Assembly: GCA_905372035.1 (NCBI GenBank)
Contig: CAJPNN010000067.1
Span: forward strand, 1 to 6,421
Length of the DNA stretch: 6,421 nt
Origin: Bacillota bacterium
GTDB lineage: Bacteria > Bacillota > Clostridia > Peptostreptococcales > Anaerovoracaceae
Direction of reading: 5' to 3'
Part shown: piece by piece, positions 1 to 6,369 of the stretch
How the letters are laid out: the number at the start of each line of letters is the position of its first letter
Position numbering within the stretch: the first letter of the stretch is position 1
The notes under the pieces: model-generated
Seen by the model: only the letters and a program-made list of their open reading frames with translations
Databases searched by the model: none
Told to the model about the DNA's origin: nothing
Program-made: the position numbers and the translations under genes

Positions 1-8
1 ATATTATT

Positions 9-30
9 AAAAAAGAGTGTTTTTACACTC
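9..30 (-). terminator. Rho-independent terminator, minus strand
   Basis: A 6-bp stem (GAGTGT at 15-20, ACACTC at 25-30) with a 4-nt loop is followed, in minus-strand sense, by a run of six T (complement of A at 9-14). It lies about 190 bp past the stop of the SMR gene and faces the right way to end the MerR-SMR transcript. The stem is short, so the call is moderate. Confidence 0.6.
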
Positions 31-220
31 CGCTTCAAATTATTATCACTGCAACAAAATTATATAATCGTTTATTTTTCAACATATTATAAACCTATAC
101 GAAACATACACACCCAAACCCGCTAATTTTGTATGTATCTTATGGAGAATAACAGCCTGTTTAAAACTCTCCCTTAATGGTAAGCTGAAAAAGTAAAATA
201 TTGTTATCGGATATCATATT
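31..220. other. Intergenic stretch with no supported gene
   Basis: This AT-rich stretch lies between the terminator and the SMR stop codon. I see no reading frame with a ribosome binding site. The only symmetry is a weak 6-bp repeat (GTTTAT at 70-75 with ATAAAC at 89-94). It may simply be the 3' untranslated tail of the SMR transcript. Confidence 0.4.
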
Positions 221-541
221 TTATTTCGGTGTGAACAGCTGTACCAACAGCACTCCTGCCAGGATTAAAATTATTCCGAGTATAACGATCCAATTAGTAC
301 TTTCCTTAAATATGAAAATAGATATCAGCGTCGTAACCACTATACCCACTGAACACCATATGGCATATGCTACGCTGAAATTTATGGAAATTAATGATTT
401 TGCAAAACACCAAAAACTTATCGCATATAACAAATATGCTCCCAAACCAAAAAAAATATTCTTAAACCCGTCTGAAAGCTTAAGAAATGTAGATGCAACA
501 AGTTCGAACATTATAGCTATAAACAACAATAACTGCGGCAT
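221..541 (-). CDS. SMR-family multidrug efflux protein (EmrE/Qac type)
   Basis: This 106-residue inner-membrane protein has the usual length of the small multidrug resistance family, which exports cationic or lipophilic drugs by proton antiport as a dimer. Four hydrophobic segments are visible at roughly 3-21, 30-50, 57-77 and 85-103. Glu13 in the first segment matches the single essential proton- and drug-binding glutamate (Glu14 of EmrE). It is followed by a K-S-x-G-F pattern (Lys21 to Phe26), and Tyr59-Ala-Ile-Trp62 matches EmrE Tyr60/Trp63, so the Qac-type branch fits better than the guanidinium (Gdx/SugE) branch. One oddity is Ser64, where EmrE has the first Gly of its GVG packing motif. 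A ribosome binding site (AAGGGAG) lies 5-8 bases before the ATG. It follows the MerR regulator by 82 bp with no clear terminator between, so co-transcription is likely. The exact substrate cannot be read from the sequence. Confidence 0.93.
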   Translation of the reverse strand: MPQLLLFIAIMFELVASTFLKLSDGFKNIFFGLGAYLLYAISFWCFAKSLISINFSVAYAIWCSVGIVVTTLISIFIFKESTNWIVILGIILILAGVLLVQLFTPK

Positions 542-623
542 AAAGTCTCCCTTCTTTTATCTTTCAAAGACAACATATATTATCATATCACATTGGCTGC
601 TAAACAATATACATGCTGTCTTT

Positions 624-1454
624 TTATTTTTCTCTGGAAATTTTTATGAGTATTTCCGTAACAAAATTTTCTTCATATCTCGTGCTCCAAAAGTCCGTAA
701 CATATCTTTCGACAGAAAAATCCTCACATTTATAATTGTTTTCTTCTACCCACTTTAAGATTTTATCATATGTTTTTCCGATATTCCTATGTGTTCCTAT
801 ATGATAACAGCTCGCATACATACCTCCTATAAAAGTATATGTCACATCTTCACATGTAGGTTCAAGTGTTTTTTGTATAACTCGCACCTTCTTTGCATTG
901 CCTTCCATATGTTGCCTGAAATCCGGAAAAAGAATCATGACGGGACCTGTTATAGCATTCTCTATTTTCTCGACAAAGTTAGTAAAATCTATATTTATTA
1001 TAGCCTCCATATAAGAGTAATTGAAATCATATTCCATACTGCAACAATTTACAGGTTCCACATATTTTACCGAAACTTCACTCACACGTTCATTGATTAC
1101 CCCTCGCGCCTCTAATATGAGATTATACCAGTCTTTTACCGACGTTCTCTGAATAATCAAACCCTTTTCAAGTTCATTAAGCTCGTCCATCTTGCTTCTG
1201 AAACTTCTTTCAAGCTGATCATAATCGCTGCCGTTTATAAGCTGTTTCATCTCTTCAAGCCTGAATCCCATCTGCTTGTAATATTTGATAACCGGAACTT
1301 CAAGAAGAGTTTGACGAGAGTAATATCTGTAATTATTTTCGCCTATCTCATCGGGAACTATCATACCTATTTTATCATAGAAACGTAATGCTTTTCTTGT
1401 AACATTGCAAATTTCGCTTACTTCTCCTATAGAATAATGTTTTTTATCTTCCAT
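624..1454 (-). CDS. MerR-family transcriptional regulator with C-terminal effector-binding domain (BmrR-like)
   Basis: This 276-residue protein has an N-terminal winged-helix domain of the MerR family. Y-S-I-G-E-V (7-12) opens the helix-turn-helix, A-L-R-F-Y-D (22-27) is the classic motif, and N-Y-R-Y-Y (about 43-47) is the wing. A helical linker at about 75-115 would form the antiparallel dimer coiled coil. The remaining ~150 residues resemble a GyrI-like/BmrR effector-binding domain and end in a typical T-E-I-x-I-x-I strand. Such regulators bind a drug and activate an efflux gene by distorting a promoter with an overlong spacer. I chose the ATG at 1452-1454 because CGGAGA sits 7 bases before it. 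An in-frame ATG 13 codons upstream would swallow that site and has no ribosome binding site of its own. The SMR gene directly downstream is the obvious target, by inference. A dyad upstream may be its operator. Confidence 0.9.
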   Translation of the reverse strand: MEDKKHYSIGEVSEICNVTRKALRFYDKIGMIVPDEIGENNYRYYSRQTLLEVPVIKYYKQMGFRLEEMKQLINGSDYDQLERSFRSKMDELNELEKGLIIQRTSVKDWYNLILEARGVINERVSEVSVKYVEPVNCCSMEYDFNYSYMEAIINIDFTNFVEKIENAITGPVMILFPDFRQHMEGNAKKVRVIQKTLEPTCEDVTYTFIGGMYASCYHIGTHRNIGKTYDKILKWVEENNYKCEDFSVERYVTDFWSTRYEENFVTEILIKISREK

Positions 1455-1498
1455 TTTAAATCTCCGTTCCGCTATCCTTGTTGTGTGAAACAAACAGT

Positions 1499-1530
1499 CA
1501 TAAAAGATTTTTGTTTCTTTTATGCTACAA
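1499..1530 (-). promoter_or_regulatory. Candidate MerR-type operator/promoter upstream of the regulator
   Basis: A perfect 9-bp inverted repeat (CATAAAAGA at 1499-1507, TCTTTTATG at 1516-1524, 8-nt gap) lies in the gap between the DUF4125 stop and the MerR start. In minus sense a TTGTAG element (1530-1525) is followed 19 bases later by TTTTAT (1505-1500). MerR-family promoters characteristically have 19-20 bp spacers that contain a dyad. Both hexamers are poor matches to consensus, and the dyad overlaps the -10, so this could instead be a weak AT-rich hairpin at the end of the upstream operon. Confidence 0.35.
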
Positions 1531-1548
1531 TCTTTTCTGCTTTATTTT

Positions 1549-2190
1549 CTATACTGATCTTAAATATCTATCCTCAGCTGCCCTTAAGCTGCCAAAACCG
1601 TAAAACTCCATGGTATTCATATATATCGTCTCAACTATATTTTCGCCTTTCTCATGAGCTTCCTTTAAATCTTCATAAATCTTCTTAAGTGTATTAAATG
1701 AATATGTTTTTAATTCTCCTATGTTATACACCCTTGCGGATGTCCCCTCTTTGGAATCGGATTTGGGCCTTGCATATCTGCTGATCGCCGGATATCTTTG
1801 TTCTACGGATTTTTGATCCGCATCCATAATATTGATGATTTTTTTTATTATATCTGTTTTCATATATGAAACTTCAGGAAGTTTAGGTGCTATATCTCTT
1901 TTATATATTTCATTATCGGTATATTCCATCATATATCCGTATTTCTCCGCAACAAGATTTCTTCCTGTATTCTTTGCATCAATAAGGTCGTTCTGATAGC
2001 TGAAAAGTGTAGTAACTTTAAAGGCTGCATGCTGCGAATACCTCATTATATAAAATGTTTTCACATCATCCTGACACGGAGCTCTGCCGTTTAAACCGAT
2101 GACATGTTGAAACATTTCCCATTCTATTGCTATTATCTCATTTATCATATGATCTTTAGGAGTATTTTTTCTCATTATATCCAAATTCAT
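1549..2190 (-). CDS. DUF4125 family protein, third gene of the TPR-NTase operon
   Basis: I recognise this 213-residue soluble protein as the uncharacterised DUF4125 family; its function is not known to me. The diagnostic stretch is at the N-terminus: I-x-x-E-W-E-M-F (19-27), then G-R-A-P-C-Q-D-D (35-42) and F-Y-I-M-R-Y-S-Q (46-53). Charged, polar and Cys residues are concentrated there (Glu23, Arg36, Cys39, Asp41, Asp42, Arg50, Gln53), which suggests a functional surface or active site, though that is inference. The C-terminal half is helical and charged. There is no signal peptide or membrane segment. The ATG directly abuts the TAA of the DUF4037 gene (TAA-ATG), and GGAGG lies 8 bases upstream inside that gene's last codons, indicating coupled expression. 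I recall DUF4125 next to, or even fused with, DUF4037 in other Bacillota, which supports a shared function. Confidence 0.85.
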   Translation of the reverse strand: MNLDIMRKNTPKDHMINEIIAIEWEMFQHVIGLNGRAPCQDDVKTFYIMRYSQHAAFKVTTLFSYQNDLIDAKNTGRNLVAEKYGYMMEYTDNEIYKRDIAPKLPEVSYMKTDIIKKIINIMDADQKSVEQRYPAISRYARPKSDSKEGTSARVYNIGELKTYSFNTLKKIYEDLKEAHEKGENIVETIYMNTMEFYGFGSLRAAEDRYLRSV

Positions 2191-3126
2191 TTAACAATCC
2201 TCCATAACGTGCATGCTTCGTATTCTCACATCCGATATCCCCGACATGATTTCCCCCAAATGCATTTGTAAAAAGTTATCTCTGCTTGATGAAAAATTCC
2301 TTACCCTTAACTCTTCCGCAACATCAGTACATATGTTCTCCATTATATCTCGTTTTTCCGCCCCCGTCCCCATATCATCGGGAATTTTAGTAAGTCTTTC
2401 TATACCGTGTACGGCACTTCTCAGTTTGGTCAGTTCCTTTGCAGCTCTGAATGTCCATTTATAAAACGGAGCATACCTTCCGTTGAGAAGAAATACACAC
2501 GACAATGCCGTTTTTACAAACTCCGCACATGCCTGATATGCGGCGACATTCTCACCTCTTTTTATGCATCTGTAGTAGTTATATTGTCCCGACTGTGCCA
2601 TTATTGCAACTCTTGCCGCTATTTTTTTACGCAATACGTCCTCGGGATAAAAATTGAGCAAATGTTCCCTCGCCTTACTGAATTCGCCGTAATTATCCAT
2701 AAAAACTTTTCCGTTTGTAACTATCGCTAAATTATTTTCCGGTATCCTCATCCAGTTCATGTTGTCAGAAGGAAACAAACCGCAATTTGTAAATCTTGTA
2801 TAAAATGTTTCCATAGGGAGCACACCCACTCTTTTTCCCGCCATACTGCTCGGCACTCTTTCATATCCCATAAAGGATTTCGGAAGCTCATCATATGCTT
2901 TTTGAAGCTTTTCACCTATCCGTTCATATATTCGAATCGGTACCCATATGCAAAATCCCGGTCCGAAATCGTGATCCTGTGAAAATTCGTCATCATATCC
3001 GAAGCATTCGGATCCTTCTCCTACAAGTCCGCACGCCATATATTTCAACTCTTCTGCAAAATGCTCTCTAAGCATAGAAAGCCCATATTGTTCAAAATAT
3101 CTTATTGAAAGCTCCATGCCTTTCAT
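2191..3126 (-). CDS. DUF4037 protein with nucleotidyltransferase (Pol beta-like) fold
   Basis: This 311-residue cytoplasmic protein matches the DUF4037 family. It carries the signature of Pol beta-type nucleotidyltransferases: G-E-G-S (36-39), then 11 residues, then D-H-D (51-53). In that superfamily the G-S holds the incoming nucleotide and the two aspartates bind catalytic metal. A helical second domain (about 165-240) resembles the helical C-terminal half of antibiotic nucleotidyltransferases such as the kanamycin enzyme. The acceptor (drug, protein, RNA or metabolite) cannot be told. The start overlaps the TPR gene's stop as ATGA, and GGAGG lies 7 bases before the ATG, so M1 is preferred over the Met at codon 4. 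Both catalytic motifs are intact and the frame is unbroken, so the enzyme is probably active. The family assignment is firm; the reaction is inferred from the fold. Confidence 0.86.
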   Translation of the reverse strand: MKGMELSIRYFEQYGLSMLREHFAEELKYMACGLVGEGSECFGYDDEFSQDHDFGPGFCIWVPIRIYERIGEKLQKAYDELPKSFMGYERVPSSMAGKRVGVLPMETFYTRFTNCGLFPSDNMNWMRIPENNLAIVTNGKVFMDNYGEFSKAREHLLNFYPEDVLRKKIAARVAIMAQSGQYNYYRCIKRGENVAAYQACAEFVKTALSCVFLLNGRYAPFYKWTFRAAKELTKLRSAVHGIERLTKIPDDMGTGAEKRDIMENICTDVAEELRVRNFSSSRDNFLQMHLGEIMSGISDVRIRSMHVMEDC

Positions 3127-3929
3127 TTGCCCGCCTCCAGTCTTTCTACCTGCAACAAGATCTCTTTTATATTTTTATAATTTATATTTTCCCCGAAATC
3201 TCTTTTTATAAATTGCAAAGCTTTTTTATACCATTCTTTTGAGAGAGAATAATTGCCTTCATAATAATATATTTCTCCCAAAGCTGCCGCTGCCTGAGAA
3301 TAATGCACATCTTTTCCCTGAAATTCCGTTTCAAATATCGACACTGCAATACTCAAATTTTCTTTTGCTTCATCAAGTTTCCCCTGTTTTATCTGAAGCT
3401 GTGCCAGATTAACATATGTGACTGCAAGTTCTCCCCTCGCCTCAGGTATGTTTTTTATTATATCAAATGCGACTTCAAGGGCTTTTTCCGCATTTTTAAA
3501 ATCCGATTTTGCTCTGTAAGCGGCACTTATGTTGTTCGATAAAGCCGCCATTTTATAACCTTTGTCAAAACCGAGTCTTTCCAATATATTTTTTGCTTTC
3601 AGAAACATTTTTATCGCATTATCATAGTCATTTCCTACAATACAAACATTTCCCGCGTTGATTAATGCCGCCGAATAATTTTCCGTATTTTCCATTCCCA
3701 TACGTTCAAGTAAGTTAAGAACGATATCATAATTATCCTTAGCATTTTTTATGTTGCCCGCTGCTCTGTAAAATCCTCCGAGCTCGTTTCTTATTGCGAT
3801 CTCGGCATTCAGATCTCCTATATTTTTTGCATCGGCAAGATTTATAACCATATATGATTCTATTTCTTCATGACTTTTATGACCGAACATTCTGTCCAGA
3901 GTTCTGTAAAATTCGTTTAAATCCGTCAT
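3123..3929 (-). CDS. Tetratricopeptide-repeat protein, first gene of the NTase operon
   Basis: This 268-residue protein consists almost wholly of about five helix-pair TPR units, at roughly 42-77, 86-118, 127-158, 168-200 and 211-243. Typical spacing of small residues and aromatic positions is visible (for example L-G-x-x-Y in unit 1 and A-A-L-G-E-I-Y-Y in unit 5). The layout resembles kinesin-light-chain type TPRs. TPR arrays bind peptides or partner proteins, so this is likely a scaffold, sensor or specificity subunit for the NTase and DUF4125 proteins encoded behind it. There is no enzymatic domain, signal peptide or membrane segment. The ATG has GGAGG 9 bases upstream. The stop overlaps the next start by four bases. 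It is the first gene after a roughly 310-bp intergenic region, so the operon promoter should lie just upstream. Confidence 0.88.
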   Translation of the reverse strand: MTDLNEFYRTLDRMFGHKSHEEIESYMVINLADAKNIGDLNAEIAIRNELGGFYRAAGNIKNAKDNYDIVLNLLERMGMENTENYSAALINAGNVCIVGNDYDNAIKMFLKAKNILERLGFDKGYKMAALSNNISAAYRAKSDFKNAEKALEVAFDIIKNIPEARGELAVTYVNLAQLQIKQGKLDEAKENLSIAVSIFETEFQGKDVHYSQAAAALGEIYYYEGNYSLSKEWYKKALQFIKRDFGENINYKNIKEILLQVERLEAGK

Positions 3930-4088
3930 TGAATCATACCTCCACTACAGGTTGACTTTCATTTAATTTTAATTTTATCATATAAGAAGATGCTTTTCTA
4001 TTCTTAAATTTATATTAACGACATTTTTATAAAGCGTCTTTACGGACATATATATTATATCAATTTTATTTATATCTCTTTATATAAT

Positions 4089-4117
4089 AATATAATAGCG
4101 TTTTGCGGTTTTGTCAT
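4089..4117 (-). promoter_or_regulatory. Candidate sigma-A promoter for the TPR-DUF4037-DUF4125 operon
   Basis: On the minus strand ATGACA (4117-4112, five of six bases of the -35 consensus) is followed after exactly 17 bp by TATATT (4094-4089, five of six of the -10 consensus). It points at the TPR gene, 160 bp away. The surrounding sequence is so AT-rich that chance -10 matches are common, so the -35 and the spacing carry the weight. Confidence 0.45.
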
Positions 4118-4151
4118 ATTAAAAGTGAGAAAGTAAATATATTTAAGACGT

Positions 4152-4184
4152 ATTGGTAAAACATGTTGATGTTTTATTCCCAAT
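4152..4184 (+). promoter_or_regulatory. Interrupted palindrome upstream of ferritin, possible operator or leader hairpin
   Basis: TAAAACAT (4157-4164) and ATGTTTTA (4169-4176) form a perfect 8-bp dyad around GTTG. After a 3-nt bulge on the right arm the symmetry continues with ATTGG (4152-4156) and CCAAT (4180-4184), giving 13 pairs. No T-run follows, so it is not a terminator. A weak promoter (TTGATG at 4166-4171, 17 bp, TAAAGT at 4189-4194) overlaps it, which would fit a repressor operator. It does not match the Fur or PerR consensus as I know them. Confidence 0.4.
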
Positions 4185-4240
4185 GTTGTAAAGTATAGTC
4201 AGGTATAAATGACTTTAACATATTGACGGAGGTGTATATA

Positions 4241-4750
4241 ATGTTGAATGAATCTGTAAGAAAAGCAATTAACGATCAGGTCACAAAAGAATGGTATTCT
4301 GCATATCTTTATCTTGATTTTGCAAACTATTTTGATGACGAAGGACTCGACGGTTTTGCAAACTGGTATAAAGTTCAAGCTAAAGAAGAAGCTTCTCACG
4401 CCGAACTTATAATGAACTATCTTCTTGATAATGATGAAAAAGTTAAACTCGGGGCAATAGATGCTCCCACAGGTGAGTATAAAGATCATAAAACTGTATT
4501 ACAGGCCGCTTTGGAACACGAAAGATTTATAACGGCTTCAATAAATGATATTTATGCTATAGCATATAAGATCAATGATTTCAGGAGTATGGAATTTTTA
4601 AATTGGTTTATTAAAGAACAAGGTGAAGAAGAGAAAAATGCTTCCGACCTGATCAAAAAATACGAGCTTTACGGCGGTAATTCAGATGGTCTTTACAGCA
4701 TGAACCAGGAACTTTTGGCAAGAGTGTATACTCCACCTGTTGTGGAATAA
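4241..4750 (+). CDS. ftnA: Non-haem ferritin (FtnA type), iron storage
   Basis: This is a complete 169-residue ferritin subunit. Twenty-four such four-helix bundles form a hollow shell that oxidises ferrous iron and stores it as a mineral in the cytoplasm. Every ferroxidase ligand aligns with E. coli FtnA numbering without a gap: Glu17, Glu50, His53, Glu94, Gln127 and Glu130, plus Tyr24. The third-site acids Glu49, Glu126 and Glu129 are also present. There is no haem-binding Met of the bacterioferritin type at the usual place, and the protein is too similar to FtnA to be Dps. I chose the ATG at 4241 because GGAGG (4228-4232) sits 8 bases upstream. An in-frame ATG six codons earlier would overlap that site. 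The gene stands alone between a divergent operon and its own terminator. An anaerobe may use it for iron storage and for peroxide or oxygen protection, which is inference. Confidence 0.96.
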   Translation: MLNESVRKAINDQVTKEWYSAYLYLDFANYFDDEGLDGFANWYKVQAKEEASHAELIMNYLLDNDEKVKLGAIDAPTGEYKDHKTVLQAALEHERFITASINDIYAIAYKINDFRSMEFLNWFIKEQGEEEKNASDLIKKYELYGGNSDGLYSMNQELLARVYTPPVVE

Positions 4751-4795
4751 CCCGATACAACTCATAAGAACTTGAGATCATAAAACAATGTACAT

Positions 4796-4837
4796 AAAAA
4801 ACGCTTTTCAGAAAGATAACTTGCGAAGCGTTTTTTT
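4796..4837 (+). terminator. Rho-independent terminator of ferritin
   Basis: ACGCTT (4801-4806) pairs with AAGCGT (4826-4831). Flanking runs of five A before and six T after extend the stem and give the tail. It lies about 45 bp past the ferritin stop. The A-run on the 5' side would let it work in both directions. Confidence 0.88.
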
Positions 4838-4905
4838 ATTTATAATGTTATTAATCATACACCTCTCCTATGCACAATAAGAATGAACTTGATAAATAAA
4901 ATGTA

Positions 4906-4932
4906 TTGACAATAAAAGCGTGTAAATATAAT
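4906..4932 (+). promoter_or_regulatory. Promoter of tRNA-Ser
   Basis: A perfect TTGACA (4906-4911) is followed by TATAAT at 4927-4932 with a 15-bp spacer, or by TAATAT at 4929-4934 with the standard 17 bp. The tRNA begins 21 bases after the first -10. This is the strongest promoter match in the window, as expected for a stable RNA gene. Confidence 0.75.
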
Positions 4933-4953
4933 ATATATGTGTTGCATTTTTAT

Positions 4954-5039
4954 GGAGAGATGTCAGAGTGGTCGATCGTGCGGCACTCGAAATGCCGTGC
5001 CCGTCAGGGCCCCGGGTTCGAATCCCGGTCTCTCCGCCA
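4954..5039 (+). tRNA. tRNA-Ser (anticodon CGA)
   Basis: The acceptor arm GGAGAGA (4954-4960) pairs with TCTCTCC (5029-5035), followed by discriminator G and an encoded CCA (5037-5039). The anticodon stem CGGCA/TGCCG (4981-4985, 4993-4997) encloses the loop CTCGAAA, so the anticodon is CGA and reads the serine codon UCG. A long variable arm (GCCC/GGGC, 4999-5010) is typical of serine tRNAs. The T arm CCGGG-TTCGAAT-CCCGG (5012-5028) is perfect. The D stem pairs less well by eye. The gene appears intact although foreign-looking DNA begins just after it. Confidence 0.96.
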
Positions 5040-5047
5040 GAAAATTC

Positions 5048-5082
5048 GCCCGCAAGTAATGCATGTCGCTTGTGGGCTTTTT
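5048..5082 (+). terminator. Rho-independent terminator of tRNA-Ser
   Basis: GCCCGCAAG (5048-5056) pairs with CTTGTGGGC (5069-5077), nine pairs with one G-U, and five T follow directly. It begins 9 bases after the tRNA CCA. On the other strand the tail is only weakly T-rich, so it may serve the converging ABC gene partially. Confidence 0.88.
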
Positions 5083-5118
5083 CATTTCACTCTACATCCC
5101 CCTTGCACATACCGGGCA

Positions 5119-6369
5119 TTACCCGTCTAATTGAATCACACTGTGACAGGCTATGTTCAGGAATTCATAATCATGTGTAATCACCAGAACGATATATCCC
5201 TCGCGAGACAGCTTCTGAATGATCTCACCTGTCTGCATCATGTGCGTATAATCCAGCCCGCTTGTCGGCTCGTCGAATATCACCACCTTTTTTTCCGACA
5301 GCACCGCCTGGCATATGGCCAGCCGCTGACGCTGACCTCCCGACAGGACGGCAGGATGCACCCCCTTATAGGGAAGCAGATCAAATTTACGCAGAAGCTG
5401 ATCGATCCTTTCTTTCGACGCGTCCGGCGCCGCCAGCTCACATTCGTCCACAACACTGTCTGCAAATAACTGATGGTTTACATCCTGCATGACCATGGCG
5501 CAGAGCCTCTGTCTTTGCCTTCGCGTCAGCTTTTTCCCCTGATAGTTGACTGTGCCGGATTGCTCCTTCAACAACCCGCAGATCATCTTGCACAGTGTCG
5601 TTTTTCCGACTCCGTTCTTTCCCGTAATTCCGATCACATCTCCTGCAGAAGCCCCGAAACAGATTTCCTGTTTCATGTAACGGCTGTAAATCCGCTCGAT
5701 GCAAAGTTCCCCCTTGACGGTTGTGCATTCAGGGATCGTGATTCGTGTTTCTTTTAAGGTGCGAAGTCCCATCGAAATCCGTTCCCTTTCGGAGAGCGCG
5801 CGGAACTGCGCTGCCTTGAACTCCCGCATAATCCTGCCACCCCTGAGATATACGACTCTGTCTGCAACAGATTGAAGATAATTCAGCCGATGCTCCGCAA
5901 TAATCACGGTTTTCCCCTGCGCCTTAATATAGTGCAGCAGTCCCTTTAATCGCTCAACGGATGTGTTGTCCAGATTGGAGGATGGTTCGTCGAGCACATA
6001 AATTTCCGGCTCCGCAGCATATGCCGAAGCAAATGCGATGATCTGCTTTTCTCCACCCGAGAGTTTGAAAATGTTCCGGCCAAGCAGATTTTCAATTCCA
6101 AGATCATTCGCTGTTGTCACAATCCTCTGTCGGATCTTCTCCGGTGGAACCCCACGGTTTTCCAGTCCGAACGCAATTTCAGCAGAAGAATCCGTATAAA
6201 AAAATTGCGATTTAGGGTTTTGGAATACATTACCGATCTTTTCCGCCAGTTTATACATCCACGTCTCCGCCACAGGATCGCCTTGAACACATACATCTCC
6301 GTCAAGCTGCCCATAGGAATAGAAATGAGGGATCAGCCCGTTGATAAGTTGCGTTAAAGTCGTCTTGCC
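5119..6369 (-). pseudogene. 5'-truncated tandem ABC ATPase of the ECF transporter type
   Basis: This open frame encodes about 416 residues of a double ATPase like those that energise ECF-type vitamin or metal uptake transporters. Counting from the first homologous codon (6369), the first domain keeps G-K-T-T (1-4, the end of Walker A), the Q-loop Gln50, L-S-G-G-E-K-Q (103-109), Walker B with L-D-E-P (126-129) and H-loop His160. The second domain is complete: Walker A G-K-N-G-V-G-K-T (250-257), Gln295, L-S-G-G-Q-R-Q-R (342-349), F-D-E-P (365-368) and His399. The start and the first half of Walker A are missing. Upstream of GGC at 6367-6369 the frame meets TAG, and the sequence turns AT-rich. 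A GTG at 6271-6273 could in principle start a shorter product, but it would lack the first Walker A. The gene is clearly more GC-rich than those on the left, suggesting acquisition. No transmembrane or substrate-binding partner is in the window, so the substrate is unknown. Confidence 0.88.

Larger units (their letters stand above)
3930..4240. other. Divergent intergenic region between the TPR operon and ferritin
   Basis: These 311 bp have no supported gene. They are extremely AT-rich, contain promoter-like elements on both strands and a long interrupted palindrome (4152-4184), and end in the ferritin ribosome binding site (GGAGG, 4228-4232). The leader on the TPR side would be about 150 nt if the candidate minus-strand promoter is right. 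I see no recognisable riboswitch. Confidence 0.6.

Noticed and set aside
201..1115. Long plus-strand frames opposite the SMR and MerR genes
   Set aside because: They are antisense to genes with clear family motifs and have no ribosome binding sites; their composition is that of AT-rich shadow frames.
1455..1493. A 13-codon N-terminal extension of the MerR protein
   Set aside because: The extension would include the CGGAGA ribosome binding site of the internal ATG, and MerR proteins start just before the Y-S-I-G-E motif.
4223..4240. A six-codon N-terminal extension of ferritin
   Set aside because: It overlaps the GGAGG site, and numbering from the internal ATG matches the FtnA ligand positions exactly.
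3930..4240. A riboswitch, T-box or small ORF in the long intergenic region
   Set aside because: No T-box or riboswitch core motif, no leader terminator hairpin with T-run, and no frame with a ribosome binding site could be seen.
4954..5118. An attachment-site direct repeat of the tRNA 3' end
   Set aside because: I found no second copy of the tRNA 3' sequence within the window; the test needs flanking sequence.
4906..5180. Two overlapping plus-strand frames running through the tRNA gene and its terminator
   Set aside because: They overlap a well-folded tRNA-Ser and a terminator, lack ribosome binding sites, and translate tRNA sequence.
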